NCBI RefSeq assembly: GCF_900240995.1
Contig: NZ_LT965956.1
Location: forward strand, 62,001 to 126,000
From: Bacillus sp. Marseille-P3661
Lineage (GTDB): Bacteria; Bacillota; Bacilli; Bacillales; Bacillaceae_J
DNA length: 64,000 nt
Direction: 5' to 3'
Positions 16,728 to 26,076 of the stretch are shown piece after piece (positions within the stretch are counted from its first letter, which is position 1; every line of letters starts with the position of its first letter). The position numbers and the translations under genes were made by a program. A model generated the notes under the pieces. It saw nothing but the letters and a program-made list of their open reading frames with translations, made no database searches and was not told the DNA's origin.

Positions 16728-18069
16728 TATGATGGAAGTCATTTTTCTAAAAGAATTAATGCCATATTCAAAAGAGAATTTGGTAACAGTATTGCAACTA
16801 TCTGACCATAAATTTGATCGATTTATAAACGCTTTAAAGTCTAAAAATATAGTGAAAGCCGAGAAAGATTACAAATTTAACTTTGTTGGCTTACTACAAT
16901 TTGAGGATAAAACGATATTTTTTATCCCTAAATATGTTCAGCGTGAAGAAGACTACAGCGAAGTTATGAAACAACTTTTACAATTGTTTCATGTATACTC
17001 GAAACGGGAGAAAATTACGAATGATGAAATCGAGTCTCTAGGTAGCTTTCAACATTATGGGCATTATAACTTGATTTCGATCATTGATTTTTTATTAAGA
17101 GATTATAGAGAATATGGCTTGTATTCAAATGAAAAAGATGCTTATGAATGGAATCGGAATGGCGAAATCAACTGGAACAGGACTATTGAGGAAGGTACAG
17201 CTTATATACTAAAAGGAAGTTCGATTTATTTTGATTATGTGACAAACGTTATACTGAATGATGAGGAAGATGTTATTAGAAAAATTCATAAGTATGTGCT
17301 AAGTCAATGTACGAAATTTTTGGAAAGAACAGGTTTGATTGGTTATTTCACATTTCCGAGCATGTCGTTTGAAATTGAACTGGATGATTTGGGTTCAATT
17401 GAATTTATTTTAAGTAAGATCAAGGATGAATTAACCACACAGTTTAGCGATCGGAAACAGCTAGTTCTTAAAGCGTTATATTCCTTTATTTCAAAAAGTG
17501 GATTTAAGGGCCAACAGGATGGGTTAGTGATTTATGGAACGAGGTCTTTTTATCATATATGGGAAAAGGTTTGTACTTATCTGCTCGGTGATGAGACTAA
17601 TAAAACATTTAGAGAAATGATAGATAAGCCGATTTGGACAGACGCATTTGGGACTCCATCCGAAAAGGATACGCTTGAACCAGATATATTGAGGGAAACC
17701 ACAATATTCGGATATAGAACCTTTCTTATTCTTGATGCCAAGTATTACAAAATATACTTTAAAAATGGAGAGGTTAAGAACAATCCTGGGGTGGAGGATG
17801 TGACAAAACAATATATGTACGAGCTTGCGTATAAGGATTACTTTAAGAAACATAAGATCACACATATTTATAACCTATTTTTATTTCCTCATGATCAGTT
17901 AGGGATCATTAAATTAGGAAAGGTATCTATCAGTTTTCTACGTGCATTACAATTACAGGATGTAACTTTAATTGTTCTGCCAGCATCAGAACTATTTGAT
18001 TATTATTTAAAAAGTAAAAAGTATACAAGTACTGACTTTGAAAGGTTAATAACCGTTGTGAAAAGTTAA
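16720..18069 (+). CDS. McrC/LlaJI-like restriction endonuclease subunit
   Basis: A 449-residue partner of the preceding AAA+ protein. The N-terminal half is a McrC-like adaptor (winged-helix-like FDRFINALKSKNIVK). The C-terminal half is a PD-(D/E)XK nuclease with EPDILRE near residue 320 and LILDAKYY near 338, followed by TKQYMYELAYKDYF, the pattern of LlaJI-type enzymes. I chose the ATG at 16720, which overlaps the mcrB stop by 8 bases; an in-frame ATG at 16696 is a possible alternative. It cleaves DNA when assembled with the motor protein. Whether the target is modified DNA (type IV) or an unmodified site is open. Confidence 0.8.
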   Translation: MSDMMEVIFLKELMPYSKENLVTVLQLSDHKFDRFINALKSKNIVKAEKDYKFNFVGLLQFEDKTIFFIPKYVQREEDYSEVMKQLLQLFHVYSKREKITNDEIESLGSFQHYGHYNLISIIDFLLRDYREYGLYSNEKDAYEWNRNGEINWNRTIEEGTAYILKGSSIYFDYVTNVILNDEEDVIRKIHKYVLSQCTKFLERTGLIGYFTFPSMSFEIELDDLGSIEFILSKIKDELTTQFSDRKQLVLKALYSFISKSGFKGQQDGLVIYGTRSFYHIWEKVCTYLLGDETNKTFREMIDKPIWTDAFGTPSEKDTLEPDILRETTIFGYRTFLILDAKYYKIYFKNGEVKNNPGVEDVTKQYMYELAYKDYFKKHKITHIYNLFLFPHDQLGIIKLGKVSISFLRALQLQDVTLIVLPASELFDYYLKSKKYTSTDFERLITVVKS

Positions 18070-18090
18070 TCATGGGGACGGTTCTGGCGA
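18070..18090. repeat. REP-like half-site
   Basis: ATGGGGACGGTTCTGGCGAC right after the restriction operon resembles the GGGGACGGTTCT class of Bacillus REP-like elements, from memory. I see no clear inverted partner, so it may be a remnant. Confidence 0.3.
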
Positions 18091-18232
18091 CTAAAGTAGC
18101 ACTTCTACCGTTATAGGTGTTTATAATTCCACGGCAACTGGATGAAATTCTTTATACATGAAACAATGTGGGTAAATGCATATGTTCGAACCCCAAAAGC
18201 AATATACAAGGAAAAGGAGACTTATTAACAAA

Positions 18233-18904
18233 ATGAACCATGAAACCAAAAAAAATGAAATTCTTCAAGCGTTTCGTTTTAGACATGCGACCAAAGAGTT
18301 CGATCCCACTAAAAAAATCTCTGATGAGGATTTTAACTTTATTTTAGAAGCTGCAAGACTTTCGCCAAGCTCGGTAGGATATGAACCCTGGAAATTTGTC
18401 ATTGTTCAAAATAAAGAATTACGAGAAAAATTGCGAGAAGTTGCATGGGGAGCACAGGGGCAGTTGCTAACTGCAAGTCATTTTGTTGTAGTACTTGCAA
18501 GAACCATTAAAGATACTAAATATGATTCAAGCTATGTTAAGAATCAAATGTTAAACGTTAAGAAAATTCCAGAAGATGTGTTTGAACAAATGAAAATTAG
18601 ATATAAAAGTTTCCAAGAGCACGATCTTCACCTTCTAGAAAGTGAACGAGCCATATTTGACTGGGCATGTAAACAAACTTATCTTGCATTAGCAAATATG
18701 ATGACTGCTGCAGCATTAATTGGAATTGACTCTTGCCCAATTGAGGGCTTCGATTTTGATAAGGTACAAAAGGTGCTAATGGACGAGGGTTTACTAGAGG
18801 ATGGACATTTGGCGGTTTCTGTCATGGCAGCCTTTGGGTATCGGATAAGAGAGCCACGTCCGAAAACAAGAAAAGATTTGAATGATATCGTGCAGTGGAT
18901 TTAA
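18233..18904 (+). CDS. NAD(P)H nitroreductase family protein
   Basis: A 223-residue FMN-dependent oxidoreductase of the nitroreductase family (NfsB/YfkO group). The N-terminal FRHATKEFDP (family form R.S.R.Fdp) and LEAARLSPSSVGYEPWKFVI bind FMN and shape the active site. CPIEGFD and GYRIREPRPKTR are typical C-terminal elements. It would reduce quinones, nitro compounds or flavins with NAD(P)H. The ATG at 18233 follows AAGGAGA; a longer frame from 18176 lacks a ribosome site. It sits alone between two defence operons, with its own terminator, and has no evident defence role. Confidence 0.88.
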   Translation: MNHETKKNEILQAFRFRHATKEFDPTKKISDEDFNFILEAARLSPSSVGYEPWKFVIVQNKELREKLREVAWGAQGQLLTASHFVVVLARTIKDTKYDSSYVKNQMLNVKKIPEDVFEQMKIRYKSFQEHDLHLLESERAIFDWACKQTYLALANMMTAAALIGIDSCPIEGFDFDKVQKVLMDEGLLEDGHLAVSVMAAFGYRIREPRPKTRKDLNDIVQWI

Positions 18905-18924
18905 TAAATAAGTTCGAAAAATCA

Positions 18925-18961
18925 GGGAAGGTTCTTAGTTTATTCGTGAGAACCTTCCCCG
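18925..18961 (+). terminator. Terminator of nitroreductase gene
   Basis: GGGAAGGTTCT (18925-18935) pairs perfectly with AGAACCTTCCC (18949-18959). The following 18961-19204 stretch holds only the presumed jet promoter region, where I see no convincing -35/-10 pair. Confidence 0.75.
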
Positions 18962-19204
18962 TTATATTTTTAGCGTTTCGAATGAGTATTCGAAATTTGG
19001 GTTTTACCTCAAAAGTTTCCCCTTTAGTTTCCTAGAAAACTACTACCTTCTTAAATTCTGCAAATTTAAGGTTATGCCATATCCCTCAATCTCTTGATAT
19101 TGAGTCAACCTGATTTCGGCTTACTTCCAATCTTTTTCCATATACCCTTCTACCATTTATTTGCTAAAATTAAACTATAGATTATGAATAGAGGACTGAC
19201 AATA

Positions 19205-20533
19205 TTGAATACAAGTTTGCTAGCCTATCTAGAAAATAATATTTTAAAAAAAGGTGAAGAATTAGAACTTCCACATCTTTTTAACGAACAACCTAATTCA
19301 ATTATTGATATTCGAATTATAAAGCGTTTAGAAACACGAATTAAACTGGTTGGCCTTATTAGTTGTTCCACGGAGAATTTTGACGAAGAGGACTTAATGG
19401 CTCCAGATGACCAACTGTTGAAATTGACGATCAAGAAAAAGTTACATGTAAATGATATCTCTGAAACACTTGCGTTACCTTGGACGGATGAAGGCTGGCT
19501 CGTAAAAGAGCTGCGTTTTATGAAAGATAGCAGAACAGTTGATCGTGTATTTTATCGGATGGGATACAAGTTATATTGCTACCAACGTAAATTACAGCAA
19601 CAGAACGTGAAAAATATTGAAGACGCAGTTGCTGAGTGGAAGAAAAGTACGGCTGATATTTTATCAAAAAAAACTAGAATTTCATTTATCAATTTAAATA
19701 AAGAATTAAAAGCTCCATTAATAGATTATCTTTCTACCATTCTGAGAAAAGAACATGACGTGATGAATGATCTTCCTCATATTCCTGAAAAATGGCCGAT
19801 TAAAAAGAAACTAAAGTTCCTACACTTTTTAACAGCACTTGTTCAATTAACAAGGCTAAAAGCTGAATTCGACTGGAAAGAAATTGGTGCCCAATATTAT
19901 CAGGAAATTGGTGGCTCGAAGGAATTTGATAGTTATAAGGATGAATTTATTGCGCAACTAGAGGAAATCATTCAAAATCCTGTAGCGACGCTTGGCTTGA
20001 TAAGTTTAGGTAAAATTACGCCGCTCTATTTTTCAGGACAGCTGACAGGGACGTATTCTGAATATAAGTATGGTCCGGTTCACGCTCTGACAGATTTAGC
20101 GATTTCACAAGAAAATTATCAATCATCAGCGGAGACACTATGGTTGGTCGAAAATAGAGCAATTTTAACAAGAATTTCGGCTGAAGCTCATTTTTTAAAA
20201 GAAAATCAAGCTTTAATAGTTTGTGTGGACGGGCATCTGCGTTCATCACATCGACAATGTCTACTGCAGTTTACAAAGAATAGCGGATTTAAACAAGTGA
20301 TAATTTGGACGGATTATGACCAAGACGGTTTGCAAATTGCGAGTGAACTTACTCAAGCAATTTCGGAACATTATAGAGGGAACGTAAAATGGATTACCCA
20401 TGATCTTCAGGTGGTTAAAACATGGGAGGATTATGAAAGTAATATGAATCATTTTTTACGGACAAAGAAGATGGAGCAGGAACAAATTCTTGGGAGTGTG
20501 GCGGATTGGAAAAAGTGGATTCAACTTCAATAG
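19205..20533 (+). CDS. jetD: Wadjet nuclease subunit JetD (Toprim)
   Basis: A 442-residue Toprim-domain protein, the DNA-cleaving subunit of the Wadjet anti-plasmid complex. The Toprim acidic residues are in LWLVENRA (about residue 311) and TDYDQDGL (about 368), matching the DUF2399-type Toprim of JetD rather than the DUF3322/DUF2220 type. The N-terminal half is an unassigned DNA-binding or winged-helix region. I chose the TTG at 19205, which has AGAGGA about 10 bases upstream; the ATG at 19184 has no ribosome site. It is the first gene of a tight operon, and its end overlaps the next gene by 28 bases. Confidence 0.85.
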   Translation: MNTSLLAYLENNILKKGEELELPHLFNEQPNSIIDIRIIKRLETRIKLVGLISCSTENFDEEDLMAPDDQLLKLTIKKKLHVNDISETLALPWTDEGWLVKELRFMKDSRTVDRVFYRMGYKLYCYQRKLQQQNVKNIEDAVAEWKKSTADILSKKTRISFINLNKELKAPLIDYLSTILRKEHDVMNDLPHIPEKWPIKKKLKFLHFLTALVQLTRLKAEFDWKEIGAQYYQEIGGSKEFDSYKDEFIAQLEEIIQNPVATLGLISLGKITPLYFSGQLTGTYSEYKYGPVHALTDLAISQENYQSSAETLWLVENRAILTRISAEAHFLKENQALIVCVDGHLRSSHRQCLLQFTKNSGFKQVIIWTDYDQDGLQIASELTQAISEHYRGNVKWITHDLQVVKTWEDYESNMNHFLRTKKMEQEQILGSVADWKKWIQLQ

Positions 20534-21924
20534 TATCAATATTTAATGCTGAACCTTCGGCACCAGAAATGTTACAGGCAATGAAGGATATTTCCTCACT
20601 ATCAGGTGTATTAAGTGACCTCGGTTCCCATACTTTTTATCAATCCCCGATCGAAATTTTACGATTTCTGCGGATCATTCAGCTCATTAATGAAGAGGCT
20701 TTAGGACTTGATGAGAAAATCGAGAATGCAGAAACACTTTATTATCGATATCGGAATCGTTATAGTGATCCGGAGGCTCCATCAAAAAAGAAGGTCGAAC
20801 AAATTGTCAACATACTCGCGAAGTATAACTGGATATCTAAGCATACACGATTAATTAAAATGCGAGATGTGGGCAAACGGATGATGGATGTATTAATTCG
20901 TTTAGCTAATGATTCGCTTGCATATCATATGCATGATGATATTGGTCGCTCCCTTTTTCAAGCGAGACGGGATGCGGAAATTAGTGAAGCGTATGATGAT
21001 AATGGAATTTCAGGTGGAAATAAAATTGCTAGTATGATTAAAAATGTCGATGATGCGATTCAGCTTATGAAAGAACGAGAGCTTGAAATGCTAGCAGACC
21101 GCAATGCTCTGCCACAGCTAGAACTAATTCATGAATTAATGAAAGACCTTGATGCAAAATTGCAAGAGCGTTTTCGACAGTTTCAGACGATGGAAGAAAG
21201 TCTTGTGTTAACCGATCTAATGCAAAGAGGGACGGCTGTTTTAGCAGAAGGAACAAATCTAAGTTTAGGAATGATTAATAAGTATTTAAAATTTACGACG
21301 ATGCAAAAAACGCCGCTTTCTTCAAAAATTCAGCCAGAGAAAGTGCGTGAATATATTGTTAAAATGTTTGATCCACCGCTTGAATCTGACGTGCCAAATG
21401 TTTACCAATTGTTAAGTTTCATGGAACAAAATCAATATGAAGATGAGGCGGTCGACGGTATATGGATACCCGTTAAGTTTGCAGCGCCGATTTCAGCTAC
21501 TGCCATTGATGAGGCAATAACATATATCGAGGAGTATGAGCCAATAACAGACAAAATTGTTGAAGAAGACGAGGTCCCGATCTTTGAAACGAATGAAATC
21601 TCACAAGATGATTTAGATGAATTAATGCGAGAATCGAACTGGTTATTAACGAAAAATATGATTGAAACGACTAAAATTGAAGAGTTTTTAGAACACCGTG
21701 AACAAACTCCTTTAGAAGAGCTAGTGATTCTAGCAACTTCTTCAGAATGGAGCGATGCAGTCAATGCACTTACTGCGATTTCCGCATTAGTAGGAAATAA
21801 GAAAGTAACGATTGAAAAATCGACTGAGAAAAAAGAGTTGCCAGTCTATGAACGAAGTTGGGAGTGGATGAATGATGACGATCGAGCCAACATTGTCCGA
21901 AAACGAAAAGGAAGAAAAAAATAA
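20506..21924 (+). CDS. jetA: Wadjet kleisin subunit JetA
   Basis: A 472-residue MukF-like kleisin subunit of the Wadjet SMC complex. The N-terminus is a winged-helix type region (IEILRFLRIIQLINEEALG, and KKVEQIVNILAKYNWI), a helical middle follows, and the C-terminus is acidic. The assignment rests mainly on position between a Toprim JetD and a JetB/JetC pair, plus the helical pattern. The TTG at 20506 is chosen because GGGAG lies 9 bases upstream; it overlaps the jetD stop by 28 bases. It bridges the JetC head domains and recruits JetB. Confidence 0.8.
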   Translation: MEKVDSTSIVSIFNAEPSAPEMLQAMKDISSLSGVLSDLGSHTFYQSPIEILRFLRIIQLINEEALGLDEKIENAETLYYRYRNRYSDPEAPSKKKVEQIVNILAKYNWISKHTRLIKMRDVGKRMMDVLIRLANDSLAYHMHDDIGRSLFQARRDAEISEAYDDNGISGGNKIASMIKNVDDAIQLMKERELEMLADRNALPQLELIHELMKDLDAKLQERFRQFQTMEESLVLTDLMQRGTAVLAEGTNLSLGMINKYLKFTTMQKTPLSSKIQPEKVREYIVKMFDPPLESDVPNVYQLLSFMEQNQYEDEAVDGIWIPVKFAAPISATAIDEAITYIEEYEPITDKIVEEDEVPIFETNEISQDDLDELMRESNWLLTKNMIETTKIEEFLEHREQTPLEELVILATSSEWSDAVNALTAISALVGNKKVTIEKSTEKKELPVYERSWEWMNDDDRANIVRKRKGRKK

Positions 21925-22600
21925 GGAAGTAGGGAACGAACATGTAGCTAACGCCAACCCATTGTACGCGCTGCAAGCAATCAAGGGTGTGTTAACAGAG
22001 GATGAAGAACTTACGTTTATGAATATTATGTTTTCTTCGTCTGCGTCTGTTCGTTCTGGAAATTTTGGATTATCACGGAGAGAAGTTGAAAAACAACTTA
22101 ATATTCAAGGTGATGAAGAGAAGTTTTACTCATTTTTAACAAGAGTTAATCAAGCTGTACCGCGCTATTTTCAGTTGATTTATGATGATCGGAGAGACCA
22201 AGTCGTATTTATGATGAGGGTGCCTGCAAGAACTGCGCGCAGTACGTTAAATAAGGAAAGTCTCTCGATCTTATTATATATTTTCTATCAGCAGGAAGTT
22301 CTGCAGCATGAATTTACGACATTAGATCAGCTGTTGGATGCGTTCGGTCATGAAACAACAAAAGCAAATACTAGAATACTAGCAAATATTGATCCACTCA
22401 AAAAGATTGGCGCAATCGAAGAATATGATACAACTTCACAGGAAAAAGCTTATCAATTGACAGCGATTGGCGTAAACATGTTTTCTGATTCGTTTTTGAG
22501 ACGAACAGTCGAATTCAGTCAATCGACGCAATTGAATAAAGAAGAAGTCTTAAAATTTTTCCGTCGCTATAATTATATTCAGAAAGGTGATCAAGAATGA
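21872..22600 (+). CDS. jetB: Wadjet MukE-like subunit JetB
   Basis: A 242-residue MukE-like (kite) protein expected to contain winged-helix folds, consistent with FGLSRREVEKQLNIQG and ESLSILLYIFYQQEVLQHEF. The family binds the JetA kleisin in the Wadjet complex. An ATG at 21872 (or 21875) follows GGGAG by 7 bases. The gene overlaps jetA by 53 bases and jetC by 4 bases (ATGA). It resembles the DUF6063-type JetB I remember from Bacillus Wadjet loci, but the subtype cannot be confirmed by eye. Confidence 0.78.
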   Translation: MMTIEPTLSENEKEEKNKEVGNEHVANANPLYALQAIKGVLTEDEELTFMNIMFSSSASVRSGNFGLSRREVEKQLNIQGDEEKFYSFLTRVNQAVPRYFQLIYDDRRDQVVFMMRVPARTARSTLNKESLSILLYIFYQQEVLQHEFTTLDQLLDAFGHETTKANTRILANIDPLKKIGAIEEYDTTSQEKAYQLTAIGVNMFSDSFLRRTVEFSQSTQLNKEEVLKFFRRYNYIQKGDQE

Positions 22601-25600
22601 TACCTTGGCGTTTAACTTTTATCGGTATTCGTGATTATGCCCCGACATTAATCGATCTGTCGGGAGAATACGAGCATGTGATGATCACCGGGCCGAATGG
22701 GGCAGGCAAGTCAACGATAACGTTTTGCATGGGTGCGGTGTTATATTCATCAAAAGTAGATTTAGAAGGCTTAAAATCTCGCAATCTCCCTAGTGATCAA
22801 ACTTGGAAGTCCAAAATAACCTTACTATTTAAGAATGGTGGCAATATGAAAATAGATGCGCCGCCATTTATTGAATTTTCCCTAGTGATTATACAAGAGC
22901 CTGGCCAGCCGATGAAGAAAGAGTTTACGATTGCAACCGGTGAGGAAATCGATCAATGGGATGAAACTATTAAGTATACGTCCGGCGATCGCTTATATAA
23001 CTTTTCTGCGTATCGGCATGCCTTACAGTATAAATATAAAATTGATCCTGATTTATTTTATTTAATTTGGTATCAGCAAGAAGTAAATCAATTTGCGATC
23101 ATGAGCCCTGAAGAACGGTTTCGTATTTTCAGTGAGATGCATGGTATTGATAAATCACAACGAAATTGGGAAGAAAGCATTGAAAAGTTAAAAGATACTG
23201 AGGAAACCTTACAGTATGCAGAAATAAATGTGAAAGTAAAAAAACAAGAATTAAGTGTGAAAAAGAATGAACTTGATCGCTATAACGACAATCAAAAAAG
23301 GCTTAAAGAAGGTGCCAAACAATATATGGGTGCATTATTAGCACTAGAAATATTGCACAAAAAGGGCATCGAAAGTGATCAAAGTATTCTCCAACAATTA
23401 AAACTAGACTATGAACACACCTTCCAAACTAAAGCTGAAACAAAATCAGAAGCTGAACGTAAAGGCGAAGAAAAACTAGCGTTAGTAAAATCACGTAACC
23501 ATCTTAATATTCAATTACAAGTTATTGAAAACAAAATTATCGATATGCAAAAGGATGTTGTACATTTAAATGAAGAAATTAATAGTTTAGAGGAAGAGTT
23601 GAAAACGACAACAGCGAAGAAAAATAAGCTGACAAGAACAGAAGAAGAAGTAAAGCAAGGGTTATCGATCCTTTTACATCAACAACAGCAGACTGTTCTA
23701 GATTTACAAAATAATGAAAAGTTATTGCAAGGTAATAAAGAAGAGCTAAATTCGACGGTAGAATTGAAAATAAAATTAGAGCACGAAATCAAAGCGAATA
23801 CAGAGCTAGAGATGAAGTATCAAGAAATCCTTCATATTTATAAGAGCAGCCATGCTGTGACAGAAAGAATAAATCTACTAGAGAATCAAGTTGAAAAATT
23901 GAAGGATATGAAACATAGTTTAACCATTCAGTTAAATGAATTAAAGGCAGAACAAGACATTTTAAGTGAAAACCGTGTACTTTCATCACGACAAGTTGAA
24001 TCACTTAAATTTTTCAAAAATAAAAATATTAAAGCGTATCCGCTGCGTGAGTTGATTCAATTAGATGCCGATGCAACACTTCATGATGAGAAACTTTATA
24101 ATACTATTAAATATACGATTTTTTTTGATGGAAAAGACATTATACCACCGAATGATTTGTACCATGTGCCATTAAAGGGTGTCATTCCAGATCGTTCCGT
24201 AACAAAGCTACCAAAGCTACATCTACAAATTAAAGACAATTTATTCTACGATGTGATTCCGCTTGCTATGAAGGCTTTATGGTGGGTCGAGCAATTTTTC
24301 AAAGATCATTCATTTAAAATTAAAAACGAAACATTATATGATGAAATTGGTCTTAGAGGAGCGCAGGAGAAAGAAGGCTATATTCTTAGTGAAAAAGCTT
24401 TGCGAACTCGGAAAGAAAAAGTGGCTGCATTGCTTAAAGAAAAAAGTGCCGACAAAGACCTGTTAGAAACTGACATTGACTCAAAGACAAAACAAGTCCG
24501 TGAGTTGAATGGTGTGATTCAGTCTGTGAAGGAAGCAGAAGCGTTTATAACGATGGAATATGAACGTGAACAATTGAGTCGGAAATTAGATCAAGCGGTA
24601 GAAAAAGAGAAGGATTATAAATTACAAATAGCAGAGCAGGAGAGAGAAAAAGATCGCTTGAATCGTTTACAGATTGAACAACAATTATTAGATAGAGAGC
24701 TAAGAGAAGAAGAAATGATCTACCAAGAGCTTGGTCAAATGAAAGAAAAGTTTCAGCTGCTTACAAGGTTTCAAAATCAGTATACAGATATGCTTAAACA
24801 GATATCACAAATGAAAAGCCAACGCGGAAAATTAGATGATCAATTTGACAAAGTGAATCGAGACATTAAAATCATTGAACGAAACATAGGTGACGTACAA
24901 GATTTGTTAGAAAGTCAGGCGCGGGAATTATCCGCTATAGACAAACAAATAAAAGATACAAATGATCGAATTGAATCTAGCCAACTTAAGCTTGTTCAAT
25001 ATATCGAAGAACTTTCTAATCTCAAAAATGTTCATGAAAAGTTGTATTCATTATTAATAGAAGATATCGAAATTATTCCTTCTGACTCAGTCCAACAACT
25101 AATTGCGATTCGTCAAGATGGGTTTGTAAAATTTGAGCACGCGATCCATGAAAGGGTCGATCCCGCAGCCCCTGATAATTACGCTGCGGTAAAGGCTGAA
25201 TATGATCGATTAGATGATGATTATAAACGGACTAAAATTTTACTTGAACAAGATTTGGAACGAACCGAGCAGCTAAAAGATCATTTAGAGAAGACTGTAA
25301 ATATGCGTGTATTAGAAATTCAACAACGCTTTAAAACTTATATGGCTAAGTTCCAATTTGAAGGAGAAATTAGCTGGGAATCGTATGAGGATAAACGAAA
25401 GCGTACGCACTTTAAACTTTATATTAAAGCCCGTAAAGAAGGTCATCGTGGGATCATGGAGGATGTAAGTGTGAAAGCTAGAGGTGGAAAAGTCGGTAAA
25501 GGTGTGTCAGGTGGAGAAGAATCATTAAGTTCACTGCTTTTTGCCTTAGCACTTCTCCAAAACTTACAGACTTCACCAGGTTTTATCGTGTTAGACGAAT

Positions 25601-25797
25601 TTGACAGTGCACTGGATGAAAATCGTAAATCAAAAGTGTTCGATTTATACGTTCAAGAATTACAACGTAAATTAATTATACTAACTCCGAAGTCACATGA
25701 AGACACATACTTGAATCGGTTCAGAAAAGCCTTTGTTGTACAGCATGATCCAACCAAACCGAAAAGTGAAGTGATTGGATTAATCAAGACAGATTAA
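22597..25797 (+). CDS. jetC: Wadjet SMC-like ATPase JetC
   Basis: A 1066-residue SMC/MukB-like ATPase that extrudes DNA loops and measures circle size in Wadjet. Walker A GPNGAGKST is at about residues 32-40. Two long coiled-coil arms (about 190-480 and 620-920) flank a hinge-like domain around 480-610. The ABC signature VSGGEESLSSLLFALALL is at about 970 and Walker B FIVLDEFDSALDE at about 995-1007. All ATPase residues look intact, so the complex should be functional. The start overlaps jetB by 4 bases, and a terminator 40 bases after the stop closes the operon. Confidence 0.92.
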   Translation: MIPWRLTFIGIRDYAPTLIDLSGEYEHVMITGPNGAGKSTITFCMGAVLYSSKVDLEGLKSRNLPSDQTWKSKITLLFKNGGNMKIDAPPFIEFSLVIIQEPGQPMKKEFTIATGEEIDQWDETIKYTSGDRLYNFSAYRHALQYKYKIDPDLFYLIWYQQEVNQFAIMSPEERFRIFSEMHGIDKSQRNWEESIEKLKDTEETLQYAEINVKVKKQELSVKKNELDRYNDNQKRLKEGAKQYMGALLALEILHKKGIESDQSILQQLKLDYEHTFQTKAETKSEAERKGEEKLALVKSRNHLNIQLQVIENKIIDMQKDVVHLNEEINSLEEELKTTTAKKNKLTRTEEEVKQGLSILLHQQQQTVLDLQNNEKLLQGNKEELNSTVELKIKLEHEIKANTELEMKYQEILHIYKSSHAVTERINLLENQVEKLKDMKHSLTIQLNELKAEQDILSENRVLSSRQVESLKFFKNKNIKAYPLRELIQLDADATLHDEKLYNTIKYTIFFDGKDIIPPNDLYHVPLKGVIPDRSVTKLPKLHLQIKDNLFYDVIPLAMKALWWVEQFFKDHSFKIKNETLYDEIGLRGAQEKEGYILSEKALRTRKEKVAALLKEKSADKDLLETDIDSKTKQVRELNGVIQSVKEAEAFITMEYEREQLSRKLDQAVEKEKDYKLQIAEQEREKDRLNRLQIEQQLLDRELREEEMIYQELGQMKEKFQLLTRFQNQYTDMLKQISQMKSQRGKLDDQFDKVNRDIKIIERNIGDVQDLLESQARELSAIDKQIKDTNDRIESSQLKLVQYIEELSNLKNVHEKLYSLLIEDIEIIPSDSVQQLIAIRQDGFVKFEHAIHERVDPAAPDNYAAVKAEYDRLDDDYKRTKILLEQDLERTEQLKDHLEKTVNMRVLEIQQRFKTYMAKFQFEGEISWESYEDKRKRTHFKLYIKARKEGHRGIMEDVSVKARGGKVGKGVSGGEESLSSLLFALALLQNLQTSPGFIVLDEFDSALDENRKSKVFDLYVQELQRKLIILTPKSHEDTYLNRFRKAFVVQHDPTKPKSEVIGLIKTD

Positions 25798-25839
25798 TGT
25801 GGAAGTGGTAAGTTTATTTGTCAGTTATATTTTTTGAGG

Positions 25840-25868
25840 AAGGGACAGAGTGATAATCTGCCCCTTTA
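25840..25868 (+). terminator. Terminator of jet operon
   Basis: AAGGGACAGA (25840-25849) pairs with TCTGCCCCTT (25857-25866) with one mismatch, followed by TTAATTT. No gene is seen between here and 26030. Confidence 0.7.
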
Positions 25869-26030
25869 ATTTCAAGGGTTCTGGATTTTAAATAAATAAC
25901 CGGACTAGTGATACCTTATGAATGTCAAAAAGAACATTTTAAAAGTATGGAGGACAAACGTTGCGCTGATATGAAGAAATGAATGTATTTTTAGATAATT
26001 AAAATAAATAAGGTATTCAGTAACCAAAAG

Positions 26031-26054
26031 GCCCCTATTAGTGAAAATAGGGGC
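26031..26054 (-). terminator. Terminator of EAL gene
   Basis: GCCCCTATT (26031-26039) pairs with AATAGGGGC (26046-26054), and on the minus strand is followed by CTTTTGG. Confidence 0.7.
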
Positions 26055-26076
26055 TTAAATGTCCGGGATTACATTA

